A stretch of 64,000 nucleotides of DNA from Lacisediminihabitans changchengi (GTDB lineage: Bacteria; Actinomycetota; Actinomycetes; Actinomycetales; Microbacteriaceae). The position numbers and the translations under genes are program-made. Each line of letters starts with the position of its first letter. Within the stretch, counting starts at the first letter, position 1. The notes below the pieces were generated by a model. That model was given only the letters and a program-made list of their open reading frames with translations, searched no databases and was not told where the DNA came from. The DNA lies in contig NZ_JAEPES010000004.1 of NCBI RefSeq assembly GCF_016634425.1, forward strand, positions 224,925-288,924, in the 5' to 3' direction. Shown here piece after piece: positions 31,033 to 39,437 of this stretch.

Positions 31033-31707
31033 ATGGCCTTCCTCACCTGGCTTTTCGACGCACAGTTCGTGATCGGCACTCAGCACGTGCTGTGGCGAGA
31101 GGTGATCGGCAACGTCTTCGGTCTGGCCAGCGCCCTCGGCGGGATGCGACGCAAGATCTGGGCCTGGCCGGTGGGCATCGTCGGCAATGTGCTGCTGTTC
31201 ACCGTCTTTCTCGGCGCGGTCTTCGACAACCCCAACCCGATCAACCTCTATGGCCAGGCCGGACGACAGGTGCTGTTCATCGCGGTCTCTATCTACGGCT
31301 GGTACCGCTGGCAGCACGCGAAGGACGCGAACCGCCCCGCGGTGCAACCACAGTGGGCCGGCTGGCGCACCCGCATCATCCTGATCCTGGTGATGGTGGC
31401 CGGTACCGCCGCGCTGACTCCCCTGTTCACCGCTCTGGGTTCGTTCGCCCCGCAATGGTCAGACGCCTGGATCTTCATAGGCTCGCTGCTCGCCACGTAC
31501 GGTATGGCGAAGGGCTGGGTCGAGTTCTGGCTGATCTGGGTGGCCGTCGATATCGTGGGCGTACCGCTCCTCCTGAGCGCCGGCTTCTACGCCTCGGCCT
31601 TCATGTACATCTTCTACGGCGTGTTCACCCTGGTCGGCTTCTTCGTCTGGGCCCGCGCACGCCGGGTACAGAAGGCCGCCATCCCCGAAGCCGCGCTGAT
31701 CGACTAG
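31033..31707 (+). CDS. pnuC: Nicotinamide riboside/mononucleotide transporter PnuC
   Basis: This 224-residue, seven-segment membrane protein imports nicotinamide riboside for NAD salvage. The family blocks are visible: GNVFGLASALGGMRRKIWAWPVGIVGN (residues about 27-53), FDNPNPINLYGQ, YGWYRWQ and the C-terminal WVAVDIVGVPLL with an Arg-rich tail. The ATG at 31033 has a CTGGAG site upstream. The stop overlaps that of the convergent PrsW gene within one CTAG. Confidence 0.9.
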   Translation: MAFLTWLFDAQFVIGTQHVLWREVIGNVFGLASALGGMRRKIWAWPVGIVGNVLLFTVFLGAVFDNPNPINLYGQAGRQVLFIAVSIYGWYRWQHAKDANRPAVQPQWAGWRTRIILILVMVAGTAALTPLFTALGSFAPQWSDAWIFIGSLLATYGMAKGWVEFWLIWVAVDIVGVPLLLSAGFYASAFMYIFYGVFTLVGFFVWARARRVQKAAIPEAALID

Positions 31708-32660
31708 ACGGCGATCGGCGGTGCCACCACGGGATCTCCGCGATGGCTGTTCGCACTGCGATCGCGCTTAGTCGCGTGCCGCAGGATGAGGAACAGCGCG
31801 AGCACGCCGACCACCCCGAGCACGACCACTCCGACTACGTAGAGCACGGTCGCGAGCGCCTCGACCGCGCCCGGGGTCCCGGTCACGAGACTGCCGGTCG
31901 CCAGGGTCTGGGCGTTGCCGGTAAACACCAGCGCGACCGTGGTGGTGATATCGCTGAGCGAATCCCAGAGGCCGTGCAGCGTCACCGATCCCGCATAGGC
32001 CAGCAGGATGAACCACGACCAGCGGTACTTCTTGTGCGTACGTGAGGCACCGAAGATCACCGCTCCGATGATCGCGGTCCACAGGACGTGCCCGATCGGG
32101 GCGAGGATGGCGCGCAACACCTCGGTCTGCAGCAGCGAGGCTAAATCGAGCCCCCGGGCCGTGATCACGGAATTGAAGGCATAACCGGCGGATTCGAATG
32201 CCGCGAAACCCGCGCCGACGGTGGCCCCGAGCAACGCCCCCTGCGCCGCCGTCTTCGGAAGCACCCGCCAGCCGACGATCACGAGCACCGCGGCTTTGAC
32301 GAATTCCTCGATCACGCCGACGACGACATAGAGGGCGAACACCCTCTGGGTGAGGCCGGATTCCAGCAGCGAGGCCCCGAGCACGCCGCAGATTCCACCG
32401 ATGAAGAACGCCAGGATGAGCTGCAGCACGCTGACGTTTCCGCGGACCCGCTCGACGACGAACAGCACGACCGAGAACGGCACGAGGAAGCTGCCCAGCA
32501 AGATGAGCGTCGGAATCAGATTGCTGTTTTCGGTCAGCGCCGTGACCACGATGGTCACGATCCACAGAACGAGACCGGCGACGAGGGTCTTCCACCACCA
32601 GCCGTGGCGATGGTGTGCGTGTGTCACCGCGGCCGGCGAGTCCACGGCTGCGGTCGTCAC
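31704..32660 (-). CDS. PrsW family intramembrane metalloprotease
   Basis: This 318-residue polytopic membrane protein belongs to the PrsW/CAAX-like protease group. The active-site motifs are EEFVKA (about residue 117), the GFAAFES segment, and two His-containing segments (PIGHVLWTAI and SVTLHGLWDS). PrsW cleaves membrane anti-sigma factors in Bacillus; the substrate here is unknown. The GTG start is set by an AGAGGAG site. Convergent with pnuC, with a 4-bp stop overlap. Confidence 0.85.
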   Translation of the reverse strand: MTTAAVDSPAAVTHAHHRHGWWWKTLVAGLVLWIVTIVVTALTENSNLIPTLILLGSFLVPFSVVLFVVERVRGNVSVLQLILAFFIGGICGVLGASLLESGLTQRVFALYVVVGVIEEFVKAAVLVIVGWRVLPKTAAQGALLGATVGAGFAAFESAGYAFNSVITARGLDLASLLQTEVLRAILAPIGHVLWTAIIGAVIFGASRTHKKYRWSWFILLAYAGSVTLHGLWDSLSDITTTVALVFTGNAQTLATGSLVTGTPGAVEALATVLYVVGVVVLGVVGVLALFLILRHATKRDRSANSHRGDPVVAPPIAV

Positions 32661-32749
32661 GGGCGTTCTCCTCTTCGATCGGTGCTCGTCAGAGTAGCGA
32701 CCGAGCGTCGCCGAGCGAAATAGGGCATCTGACGGTTGCCGCCGTCCTC

Positions 32750-33943
32750 TCAGCCCCTGGCGCCCATCAGATGCTCGATCGCCAGCTGATTGAGTCGCAC
32801 GAATCCAAAGCCTTTGCCGCCGAAGTACGAGTCGGTATCGAAGTCTTCGAAAGCGGTGCGGTCGGCGAGCAGGTCGTCGTAGCTCTCGCCCTGGTTCAGC
32901 GTCGGCTCCGCAATCTGCGCGACGCGCGAGGCCGCGAGCGCCTCCTGCACTTCGGGGTCGGCGCGGAACGCCGCTGCCCGCTCCTTGAGCAGCAGGTACA
33001 TGCGCATGTTGGCGGCCGCCGAATCCCAGACCCCGCTGATGTCTTCGGTGCGGCTGGGCTTGTAGTCGAAGTGGCGCGGGCCGTCGTAGGTGGGTCCGCC
33101 ATTCGGGCCACCGTTCTCGAGCAGGTCGACGAGGGCGAAGGCGTTGGCCAGGTCGCCATGGCCGAAGACCAGGTCTTGGTCGTACTTGATTCCCTTCTGG
33201 CCGTTGAGGTCGATATGGAACAGCTTGCCCTGGTAGAGCGCCTGGGCGATTCCCGAGGTGAAGTTGAGTCCGGCCATCTGCTCGTGCCCGACCTCGGGAT
33301 TCACGCCGAACAGTTCCGGGCGCTCGAGCGTCTCGATGAACGCGATGGCGTGACCGAGGGTGGGCAGCAGGATGTCTCCCCGCGGCTCATTCGGCTTCGG
33401 CTCGATCGCGAACCGGATGTCGTAGCCCTTGTCGGTGACATAGTCGGCGAACAGGTTGACGGCCTCGCGATAGCGCTCCAGCGCACCACGGATGTCTTTC
33501 GCCGAGTCGTATTCTGCCCCCTCGCGTCCGCCCCACATCACGAAGGTCTTCGCGCCGAGCTCCACGCCGAGCTCGAGTTGGCGCATGGCCTTGCGCATGG
33601 CAAAGCGACGCACCCCGCGGTCGTTGGAGGTGAAGCCACCGTCTTTGAACACCGGGGCGCTGAACAGGTTCGTGGTGACCATGGGGATGACCAGGCCGGT
33701 GTCGGCGAGAGCCTGCTTCAGGCGGTCGATCTGCTTCTGACGCTCGGCATCCGTCGATCCGAAGGCGAAGAGGTCATCGTCGTGGAAGGTGAGGCCGTAT
33801 GCCCCGAGCCCCGCGAGCTTCTCGACGGCCTCGACGACGTCGAGCGGCGGACGGGTCGGGCCACCGAACGGGTCGCTGCCGTTGTAGCCGACCGTCCACA
33901 GCCCGAAGGAGAACTTGTCGTCACGGGTCGGGGTGAGCGTCAT
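32750..33943 (-). CDS. xylA: Xylose isomerase
   Basis: This 397-residue enzyme (EC 5.3.1.5) converts D-xylose to D-xylulose. It is the actinobacterial type: catalytic H54 sits in TFHDDD with Streptomyces numbering, and the metal-site blocks [29 protein letters not shown] and [11 protein letters not shown] are intact. The ATG at 33943 has an AAAGGA site. No xylulokinase or xylose transporter gene adjoins it. Instead it is divergent from an alditol oxidase gene across a 106-bp control region with a palindromic site, and a ROK repressor lies on the far side of that gene. Confidence 0.96.
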   Translation of the reverse strand: MTLTPTRDDKFSFGLWTVGYNGSDPFGGPTRPPLDVVEAVEKLAGLGAYGLTFHDDDLFAFGSTDAERQKQIDRLKQALADTGLVIPMVTTNLFSAPVFKDGGFTSNDRGVRRFAMRKAMRQLELGVELGAKTFVMWGGREGAEYDSAKDIRGALERYREAVNLFADYVTDKGYDIRFAIEPKPNEPRGDILLPTLGHAIAFIETLERPELFGVNPEVGHEQMAGLNFTSGIAQALYQGKLFHIDLNGQKGIKYDQDLVFGHGDLANAFALVDLLENGGPNGGPTYDGPRHFDYKPSRTEDISGVWDSAAANMRMYLLLKERAAAFRADPEVQEALAASRVAQIAEPTLNQGESYDDLLADRTAFEDFDTDSYFGGKGFGFVRLNQLAIEHLMGARG

Positions 33944-33985
33944 GGCTATCCTTTTCTCAGCGCCGGTGCTGACACATGCATGGTG

Positions 33986-34008
33986 ATTTGTTGCGATACT
34001 CAACATAT
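33986..34008. promoter_or_regulatory. Palindromic site between xylA and the alditol oxidase gene
   Basis: ATTTGTTG and CAACATAT are inverted (7 of 8) around 7 nt. The position between the divergent genes and the presence of a ROK regulator (XylR-like) 1.3 kb away make it a candidate operator. The ROK-site pattern of T-rich arms with TTG/CAA fits. Confidence 0.5.
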
Positions 34009-34049
34009 TGCGTGGCGATGTCGAGAGCAACCCGTTTCGAAGGAGAACC

Positions 34050-35279
34050 ATGGGCCGCAGGACGAACTGGTCGGGCAACTACGAGTACCAGGCACGGGGG
34101 TACTTCGAGCCGTCATCGGTAGACGAGCTGCAGCAGCTCGTTCTGAACCACCACCGCATCCGCGCGGTCGGCACCGGCCACTCGTTCAACGAGATCGCCG
34201 ACGCTTCCGAGGCCCGCATCTCGCTGCGCCGCATTCCCACCGAGACGGTGATCGACGGCGACACGGTCACCGTCGGCTCGGCGATCCGGTACGGCGACCT
34301 CGCCGCAACACTGCAGGACGCCGGGCGGGCCCTGAACAACCTCGCCTCCCTGCCCCACATCTCGGTCGCCGGCGCCGTCGCCACCGGCACACACGGCTCG
34401 GGCGTGCGCGTGGGCAACCTCGCCAGCGCCGTCGTCGGGCTGGAACTCCTCCGCTCCGATGGTGAACTCGTCACCCTCGACCCGAGCCACCCCGACTTCG
34501 CGGGCGCCGTGGTAAACGTCGGCGCGCTCGGCATCGTCACGCGGCTCTCTCTCGCCACCGAGCCCACGTACGACGTGGCCCAGGTGGTGTTCTTGGGGTT
34601 CCCGTGGGCCGAGGTGACAGAGAATTTCGACGAAATCATGGCCAGCGCATACAGCGTGAGCATGTTCACCGACTGGCGGGATGCCGGGGTGCAGCAGGTG
34701 TGGACCAAGAGCCGCGACGGCGCGGTGGCCGAGCTGCTCGGGCACGCGCCCGCGGAGGGCCGGCAGCATCCTATCCTCGGCAACCCGGCAGACTTCGCGA
34801 CAGAGCAGGGCGGCATCGTCGGGCCATGGAACGAGCGGCTCGCGCATTTCCGGTTCGAGTTCACCCCGAGCAACGGCGACGAGATCCAGAGTGAGTACCT
34901 GATCGGGCGGGAGCACGCCGAAGCCGCCATCGACGCGCTGCGGGCGGTCGCCCCGAAGTTCGCCGACCACCTGCTGGTATCCGAGATCCGCACGATCGCC
35001 GCCGACGAGCTCTGGCTGAGCAGTGCATACGGACGCGATTCGGTCGCCTTTCACTTCACCTGGAAGCTCGACCAGCAGGCGGTCGAGGCCGCGGTGCTCG
35101 TGCTCGAGGAAGCCCTCGCGCCCTTCGACGCCCGGCCGCATTGGGGCAAGGTGTTCCACCACGCGCCGCCGTACCCGCGCGGCTCCGACTTCGTGGGTCT
35201 GATGGAGCGGTACGACGTGACCGGAAAGTTCCGCAGCCCGCTGCTCGATCGCGCGCTCGGCCGCGAGCTGTCGAGCTAG
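34050..35279 (+). CDS. Alditol (xylitol/sorbitol) oxidase, FAD-dependent
   Basis: This 409-residue protein aligns end to end with Streptomyces AldO (EC 1.1.3.41). That enzyme oxidises the C1 of xylitol or sorbitol to the aldose, making H2O2. The VAO-type FAD domain has H44 in [12 protein letters not shown], the expected site of the covalent flavin link, then [22 protein letters not shown] and the C-terminal substrate segment (RPHWGKVFH). No signal peptide is present. AAGGAG precedes the ATG. It is divergent from xylA and overlaps the ROK gene by one CTAG. A related oxidase such as gulonolactone or arabinonolactone oxidase is less likely given the match. Confidence 0.88.
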   Translation: MGRRTNWSGNYEYQARGYFEPSSVDELQQLVLNHHRIRAVGTGHSFNEIADASEARISLRRIPTETVIDGDTVTVGSAIRYGDLAATLQDAGRALNNLASLPHISVAGAVATGTHGSGVRVGNLASAVVGLELLRSDGELVTLDPSHPDFAGAVVNVGALGIVTRLSLATEPTYDVAQVVFLGFPWAEVTENFDEIMASAYSVSMFTDWRDAGVQQVWTKSRDGAVAELLGHAPAEGRQHPILGNPADFATEQGGIVGPWNERLAHFRFEFTPSNGDEIQSEYLIGREHAEAAIDALRAVAPKFADHLLVSEIRTIAADELWLSSAYGRDSVAFHFTWKLDQQAVEAAVLVLEEALAPFDARPHWGKVFHHAPPYPRGSDFVGLMERYDVTGKFRSPLLDRALGRELSS

Positions 35280-36463
35280 AACGAGGCGGGGTCGGCGAGC
35301 AGCGGTTCGAATGCCAGCTCCGCAGCACCGATCATGAGCAGATCGGGGCCCAGCGCGGCCGGGCGGATCTGCAGCGACTCCCCGGAGGCGGCGAGCGGAC
35401 GATCCGCTCCGAAGTCGGCAAGGCGCTGCGGTGCGGCGGAGTGCAGCGCGGCAAGAAAACCGCCGAGCAGGATCAGCCGCGGATTGAGCAGGTTGACCGC
35501 GTTGCGGATGGCCACGGCGAGCAGGCCGAGTTGCCGGTCCACTTCGGCACCTACCGCCGGATCGTCGCTCGCCGCGAACGCCTCGGCGAGGGATGCTGCG
35601 GCGCCGGCATCGAGGCCGACCAGCTCGAGAAGCCGCTCCCGTCGCACCTCGGTCTCCAGGCATCCGACCCCGCCACAATGGCAGGCCGCACCAGACGGGT
35701 TGACCATCGTATGCCCGAGCTCGCCGGCATACCCATCGGCCCCGGTGAGTGGACGGCCGTTCGCGATCACCCCGCCTCCGATGCCGCTCGCTCCGCCGTT
35801 GATGTAGAGCAGGTCGCCCACGCCACGACCGCCCCCGAAGGCACTTTCGGCCCGAGCACCGAGGTGGGCGTCGTTGTCGGCGAATACGGGCAGAGCGGTC
35901 GCCTCCTGCAGCAGTGCGGCGAACGGCTCATCCCGCCAGCCGAGGTGTGGGGCGAGGCGTACCAGCCCGTCCGACGCACGCACCTGGCCCGGGACCGCGA
36001 CGCCGACCCCGACGATGCGGTGCGCCGTCGTAAGCGAAGGGCGGAGGTCATCCAACAGCCCCGCGATGATGGCGACGGCGTCGACCGCCGTCGGAATGTG
36101 AGAAAGCGGATGCCGCGTGGCGGCGAGCACCGTGCCGCCCAGGCCAACCACGCCGATCGTGATGGCGTCGATCTCCGGGTTGACCGCGATGCCGACGGGC
36201 CCGCTGCTCGGCCGCACCACGAGGCTCGGGCGGCCCACCTGACGGGTGGCCTCCGCCTCGCTCTCCGTCACCAGATCGCGGTCGACCAGTTCGGCGACCA
36301 GAGCACCGATGGTGGACCGATTGAGGCCCATGACCTGCGTCAACCGGGAGCGCGATATCGCCCGCTCGTGGTGCACCAGCCGCAGGATCGTCGAGAGATT
36401 GTGGCGCCGCAGGTGGTCGTTGCTGTTGCCACGGGGCGTGCGCCCCGGCTCCGCCTCGACCAT
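35276..36463 (-). CDS. ROK family transcriptional repressor (XylR-like)
   Basis: This 395-residue protein has an N-terminal winged helix (about 15-75, SRSRLTQVMGLNRSTIGALV) and a ROK sugar-kinase-like domain with the DNDAHLGARAE active-site region and GELGHTMVNPSG. The zinc motif is complete: CHCGGVGCLE. Such proteins bind sugars and release DNA. Location beside xylA and the alditol oxidase gene suggests it controls them. TAGGTT lies 6 nt before the ATG (leaderless). The stop is shared within CTAG with the convergent oxidase gene. Confidence 0.9.
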   Translation of the reverse strand: MVEAEPGRTPRGNSNDHLRRHNLSTILRLVHHERAISRSRLTQVMGLNRSTIGALVAELVDRDLVTESEAEATRQVGRPSLVVRPSSGPVGIAVNPEIDAITIGVVGLGGTVLAATRHPLSHIPTAVDAVAIIAGLLDDLRPSLTTAHRIVGVGVAVPGQVRASDGLVRLAPHLGWRDEPFAALLQEATALPVFADNDAHLGARAESAFGGGRGVGDLLYINGGASGIGGGVIANGRPLTGADGYAGELGHTMVNPSGAACHCGGVGCLETEVRRERLLELVGLDAGAAASLAEAFAASDDPAVGAEVDRQLGLLAVAIRNAVNLLNPRLILLGGFLAALHSAAPQRLADFGADRPLAASGESLQIRPAALGPDLLMIGAAELAFEPLLADPASF

Positions 36464-36469
36464 GGTGCC

Positions 36470-36475
36470 AACCTA
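36470..36475 (-). promoter_or_regulatory. Leaderless -10 box, ROK gene
   Basis: Read on the minus strand, TAGGTT is followed by 6 nt and the ATG at 36463. Confidence 0.5.
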
Positions 36476-36496
36476 GCGGACCTCCGTATGCAGCAC

Positions 36497-37573
36497 TCAG
36501 TCGCGCACCACGTCCAGGGTCAACCACGACGCGAACGCCTCGATCTCGTCGTCGACGGCCGCACGGATGGCGGCGGTGAAGTCGACATCCTCGTGCACCC
36601 GATGCACCACGAACCGCCCGGCATCGCGGTCGGACCGGGCATCGACCTTGCCGATCAGGCGATCCCCGTGCAGGATCGGCAGCGCGAACTGGCCCCAGAT
36701 GCGGGTGCGCACCGGCTTGTACATCTCGAGCGCGTAGTCGAACTCGAACAGTCGAGCGACCCGCGCGGGGTCGGTCATCAGGCGGTCGAAGGGCGACAGC
36801 AGCGCCGTGCGCCCGACGAACGGCCGGTCGAGTTGCGACGGGTCGACCCGCCATCTTCCCGGGACGCCCTCGATGGTCACCGGCTCCCCGACCGGAACGA
36901 TGCCGTGCAGCTCGCTGGGCGACACCGCGATGCTGTCACGCATGACGCCGCAGGCCCGCAGGATGCGTTCGCTTCGGATGCGCGCCGCCTCGTCTCGCGG
37001 GACCTCCGGCACGTCGTCGAACACCCGCTCTGCCAGGTCCCAGATGCGCAATCGAGCGACGCGACCGACCACGGCCAGACGGCCCGACATGTGCAAGAAC
37101 TCGAGCATCTGCGTGACGTTGCGGTTGTTCGTCCACCCGGTCGACGGCCACGGCTCCACCGCCTCGTCGGCAATCTCGCGCGACGTCAGTGGCCCATCGT
37201 CGCCGATCCGGTCGAGGATGCTGCGGACGAAGTCCGCATTCGCCTCCATCCAGCGCGTCGCGCCTGCACGCTCCGCCCACGTCTTCATCCCTGCCAGGAA
37301 GAGCGGCAGGTCGGCCATCGGGCGCAGCATCCAGCCGCGTTCGAACAGCAGCCCGCCGCTCAGCGCGCGCTCCGTATCGCGCGGGCGGTAGGACGAACCG
37401 AGCCGCGACCAGGCGATGTGATCCGCGGCCGGGGCGACTGTGGTGGTGAGCTCGACCCGCAGCATCGCCAGATCTGTGACCATGGCGACCACGTCATCCG
37501 GAAGCTCGCGAGTGTCAAGCAGCGCTGCGCGCACAGCGATGCGCCGGGCTTGCTCGCGGGTCAGTTCACGCAT
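36497..37573 (-). CDS. Winged-helix protein of the YcaQ/AlkX (HTH_42) family
   Basis: This 358-residue protein resembles YcaQ/AlkZ-like DNA glycosylases, which unhook interstrand crosslinks. The shared blocks are ADHIAWSRLGSS, LSPFDRLM, RLFEFDYALEMYKP and the C-terminal PILHGDRLIGKVDAR. In YcaQ the catalytic Q-hydrophobic-D/Q motif lies before the HH(x)WSRLG block. Here that place reads R39-V40-E41, so the canonical glycosylase residues appear changed. It may be a non-glycosylase DNA-binding protein of the same family. It lies 33 nt from the ROK gene, same strand. Confidence 0.75.
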   Translation of the reverse strand: MRELTREQARRIAVRAALLDTRELPDDVVAMVTDLAMLRVELTTTVAPAADHIAWSRLGSSYRPRDTERALSGGLLFERGWMLRPMADLPLFLAGMKTWAERAGATRWMEANADFVRSILDRIGDDGPLTSREIADEAVEPWPSTGWTNNRNVTQMLEFLHMSGRLAVVGRVARLRIWDLAERVFDDVPEVPRDEAARIRSERILRACGVMRDSIAVSPSELHGIVPVGEPVTIEGVPGRWRVDPSQLDRPFVGRTALLSPFDRLMTDPARVARLFEFDYALEMYKPVRTRIWGQFALPILHGDRLIGKVDARSDRDAGRFVVHRVHEDVDFTAAIRAAVDDEIEAFASWLTLDVVRD

Positions 37574-37623
37574 CGCGAGACCCGAGCGACCGCCGCTGTC
37601 ACGTGTTCCCTCATCGGGAGATG

Positions 37624-38676
37624 TCAGAGCTCGCCTCGGGCGGGCACCGAGGTGGGAAACGGGTTGCGCTCGCTGAACGACCGCTGGTGCCAGTACGGGT
37701 AGATCGGTGTCGTCGCGCTGGCCGCGTCGAGGCGGGCGACCTGCTCGACGGAGAGGTTCCAGCCCACCGCGCCGAGATTCTCGCGGAACTGTTCCTCGGT
37801 GCGCGCACCGAACACGATGGTGGCGACGGTCGGGCGCTGCAGCACCCAGTTGAGGGCTACCTGGGCCAGGGATTTGCCGGTCTCCGCCGCCAGTTCATCG
37901 AGAACATCGACGGTGCGAAAGAGCGTTTCCGGGTCTCCCGACTGCTCCGTCTCGGAGCCGACCGTCAGCCGGCTACCGGCCGGCACGGGCTGGCCGCGCC
38001 TGATCTTGCCGGTGAGCCGCCCCTGAGCGAGCGGGCTCCACACCACCGTGCCGACGCCCTGGTCGATCCCGAGCGGCATGAGCTCCCACTCGAATTCGCG
38101 GGCAGCGAGCGAATAGTGCGCCTGGTGGGCGACGTGACGGGCCCAGCCATAGCGCTCGGAGACCGAGAGGGACTTCATGAGGTGCCAGCCGGAGAAATTG
38201 GAGGCGCCGATGTAGCGCACCTTGCCGCTGCGAACGAACTCGTCCAGCGTCGACAGGGTCTCCTCTTGTGGGGTCAGCGCGTCGAAACCGTGCAGGTAGT
38301 AGACGTCGACGTAGTCGGTGCCGAGTCGACGCAGGCTCCCCTCCAGCGCACGGATCAGGTGAAAGCGCGACGAACCCACATCGTTGATGTCGGCTGACGT
38401 GCTGGTGCGGAACGTCGCCTTGGTCCCGATGAGCACCTCGTCGCGACGACCGGCGACGGCAGCCCCGAGGACCTGCTCCGCGCGACCGTCGGAGTAGATA
38501 TCCGCCGAATCGAAGAAATTGACGCCGGCATCGAGGGAGATGTCGACGAGCCGTTTCGCCTCATCGATCTGGGTGTTACCCCACGCGCCCTCCGACGTTC
38601 CCGCCGAGAAGGTCGCGGTGCCGAACGAGAGAACGGGGACCTTGAGTCCTGAGTTGCCGAGTTGCCGGTATTCCAT
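37624..38676 (-). CDS. Aldo/keto reductase
   Basis: This 350-residue NADPH-dependent (beta/alpha)8-barrel reductase has the catalytic tetrad D56, Y61, K86 and H129 in FFDSADIY, GTKATF and YLHGFD. The C-terminal cofactor segment (VFGARTEEQFRENLGAV) is present. It resembles the YajO/oxidoreductase-KARA type that reduces aldehydes or sugars. A perfect AAGGAGG ribosome site precedes the ATG. It is transcribed in the same direction as, and just after, the TetR gene, with an 88-nt gap. Confidence 0.9.
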   Translation of the reverse strand: MEYRQLGNSGLKVPVLSFGTATFSAGTSEGAWGNTQIDEAKRLVDISLDAGVNFFDSADIYSDGRAEQVLGAAVAGRRDEVLIGTKATFRTSTSADINDVGSSRFHLIRALEGSLRRLGTDYVDVYYLHGFDALTPQEETLSTLDEFVRSGKVRYIGASNFSGWHLMKSLSVSERYGWARHVAHQAHYSLAAREFEWELMPLGIDQGVGTVVWSPLAQGRLTGKIRRGQPVPAGSRLTVGSETEQSGDPETLFRTVDVLDELAAETGKSLAQVALNWVLQRPTVATIVFGARTEEQFRENLGAVGWNLSVEQVARLDAASATTPIYPYWHQRSFSERNPFPTSVPARGEL

Positions 38677-38764
38677 TGCCGACCTCCTTGTCTCGACAAT
38701 GATGGCACCGGCTCCCGTGCGCGCCGCAACCCTGCTCAGCCCATGGTCGATGATCCCCCGAGAG

Positions 38765-39379
38765 TCAGTCTGACTTCTCGATGGGATCGGTCAGCTGCAG
38801 CTCAGCGACCTCGATGATGTTCCTGACGGTCTTTCGCAGCTGGTCTGCGAGCGCGACGCCGTGCTCAGAATCCTCGTGCATCACCCGTCCGAGGGCGGTA
38901 AGCACCAGCCCGACGGCGAGCTCCGCCTGCTCTGGGCTGTGCGCGCGCTCGGCCGCCAGTGAGACGAATTCGCCGCGTACCGCGATCATCATCTGAGAGA
39001 GGTGCGTCATCAATTCGGGCCGGCGCAACACGAGCTCTTTCACTTTCGCGTGACTCGGCCCTACCTCCGCGCTGCTGCCGATGGCCTCACAGAGCGCCGG
39101 GACCAGTCCTCCGCTCGCCGCGCGGAAGACCACCTGTGCCGCGGGATCGAGTGCTCTCTCGCGCTGGTCGAGCGCCGCCGCCGCCTTGGACGGGTAGTAG
39201 TTGAAGAAGGTCCGGCCGGAGACATCCGCCTCGTGGCAGATCTGCTCGATGGTGGTCGCCTCGAGGCCCTGCGCGTCGATGAGCCGGTACGCCGCCTCGT
39301 GGATGGCGATCCGGGTCTGATGCTTCTTGCGCTCGCGGAGGCCGAGCTCCGGGGACGCTTCGTCGTTGATGGTCGTCAT
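38765..39379 (-). CDS. TetR family transcriptional regulator
   Basis: This 204-residue repressor has a TetR N-terminal domain (RERKKHQTRIAIHEAAYRLI, then TTIEQICHEADVSGRTFFNYYPSKAAA) and a ligand domain of low conservation. The ATG at 39379 is preferred over an in-frame TTG 9 nt upstream because a GGAAGGA site sits 9 nt before it. It lies 58 nt downstream of the DHA2 exporter gene on the same strand, so it probably represses that operon and is co-transcribed with it. Confidence 0.9.
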   Translation of the reverse strand: MTTINDEASPELGLRERKKHQTRIAIHEAAYRLIDAQGLEATTIEQICHEADVSGRTFFNYYPSKAAAALDQRERALDPAAQVVFRAASGGLVPALCEAIGSSAEVGPSHAKVKELVLRRPELMTHLSQMMIAVRGEFVSLAAERAHSPEQAELAVGLVLTALGRVMHEDSEHGVALADQLRKTVRNIIEVAELQLTDPIEKSD

Positions 39380-39437
39380 GATCGGCAATCCTTCCGACCC
39401 GCAGAGGGCGGTCGCGTCAGCGCCGCCCTCTGTGGGA

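Noticed and set aside
35141..37702. Reading frame of 853 codons across the alditol oxidase end, ROK and YcaQ-like genes
   Set aside because: Overlaps three real genes in another frame, product Arg-rich without known domain.
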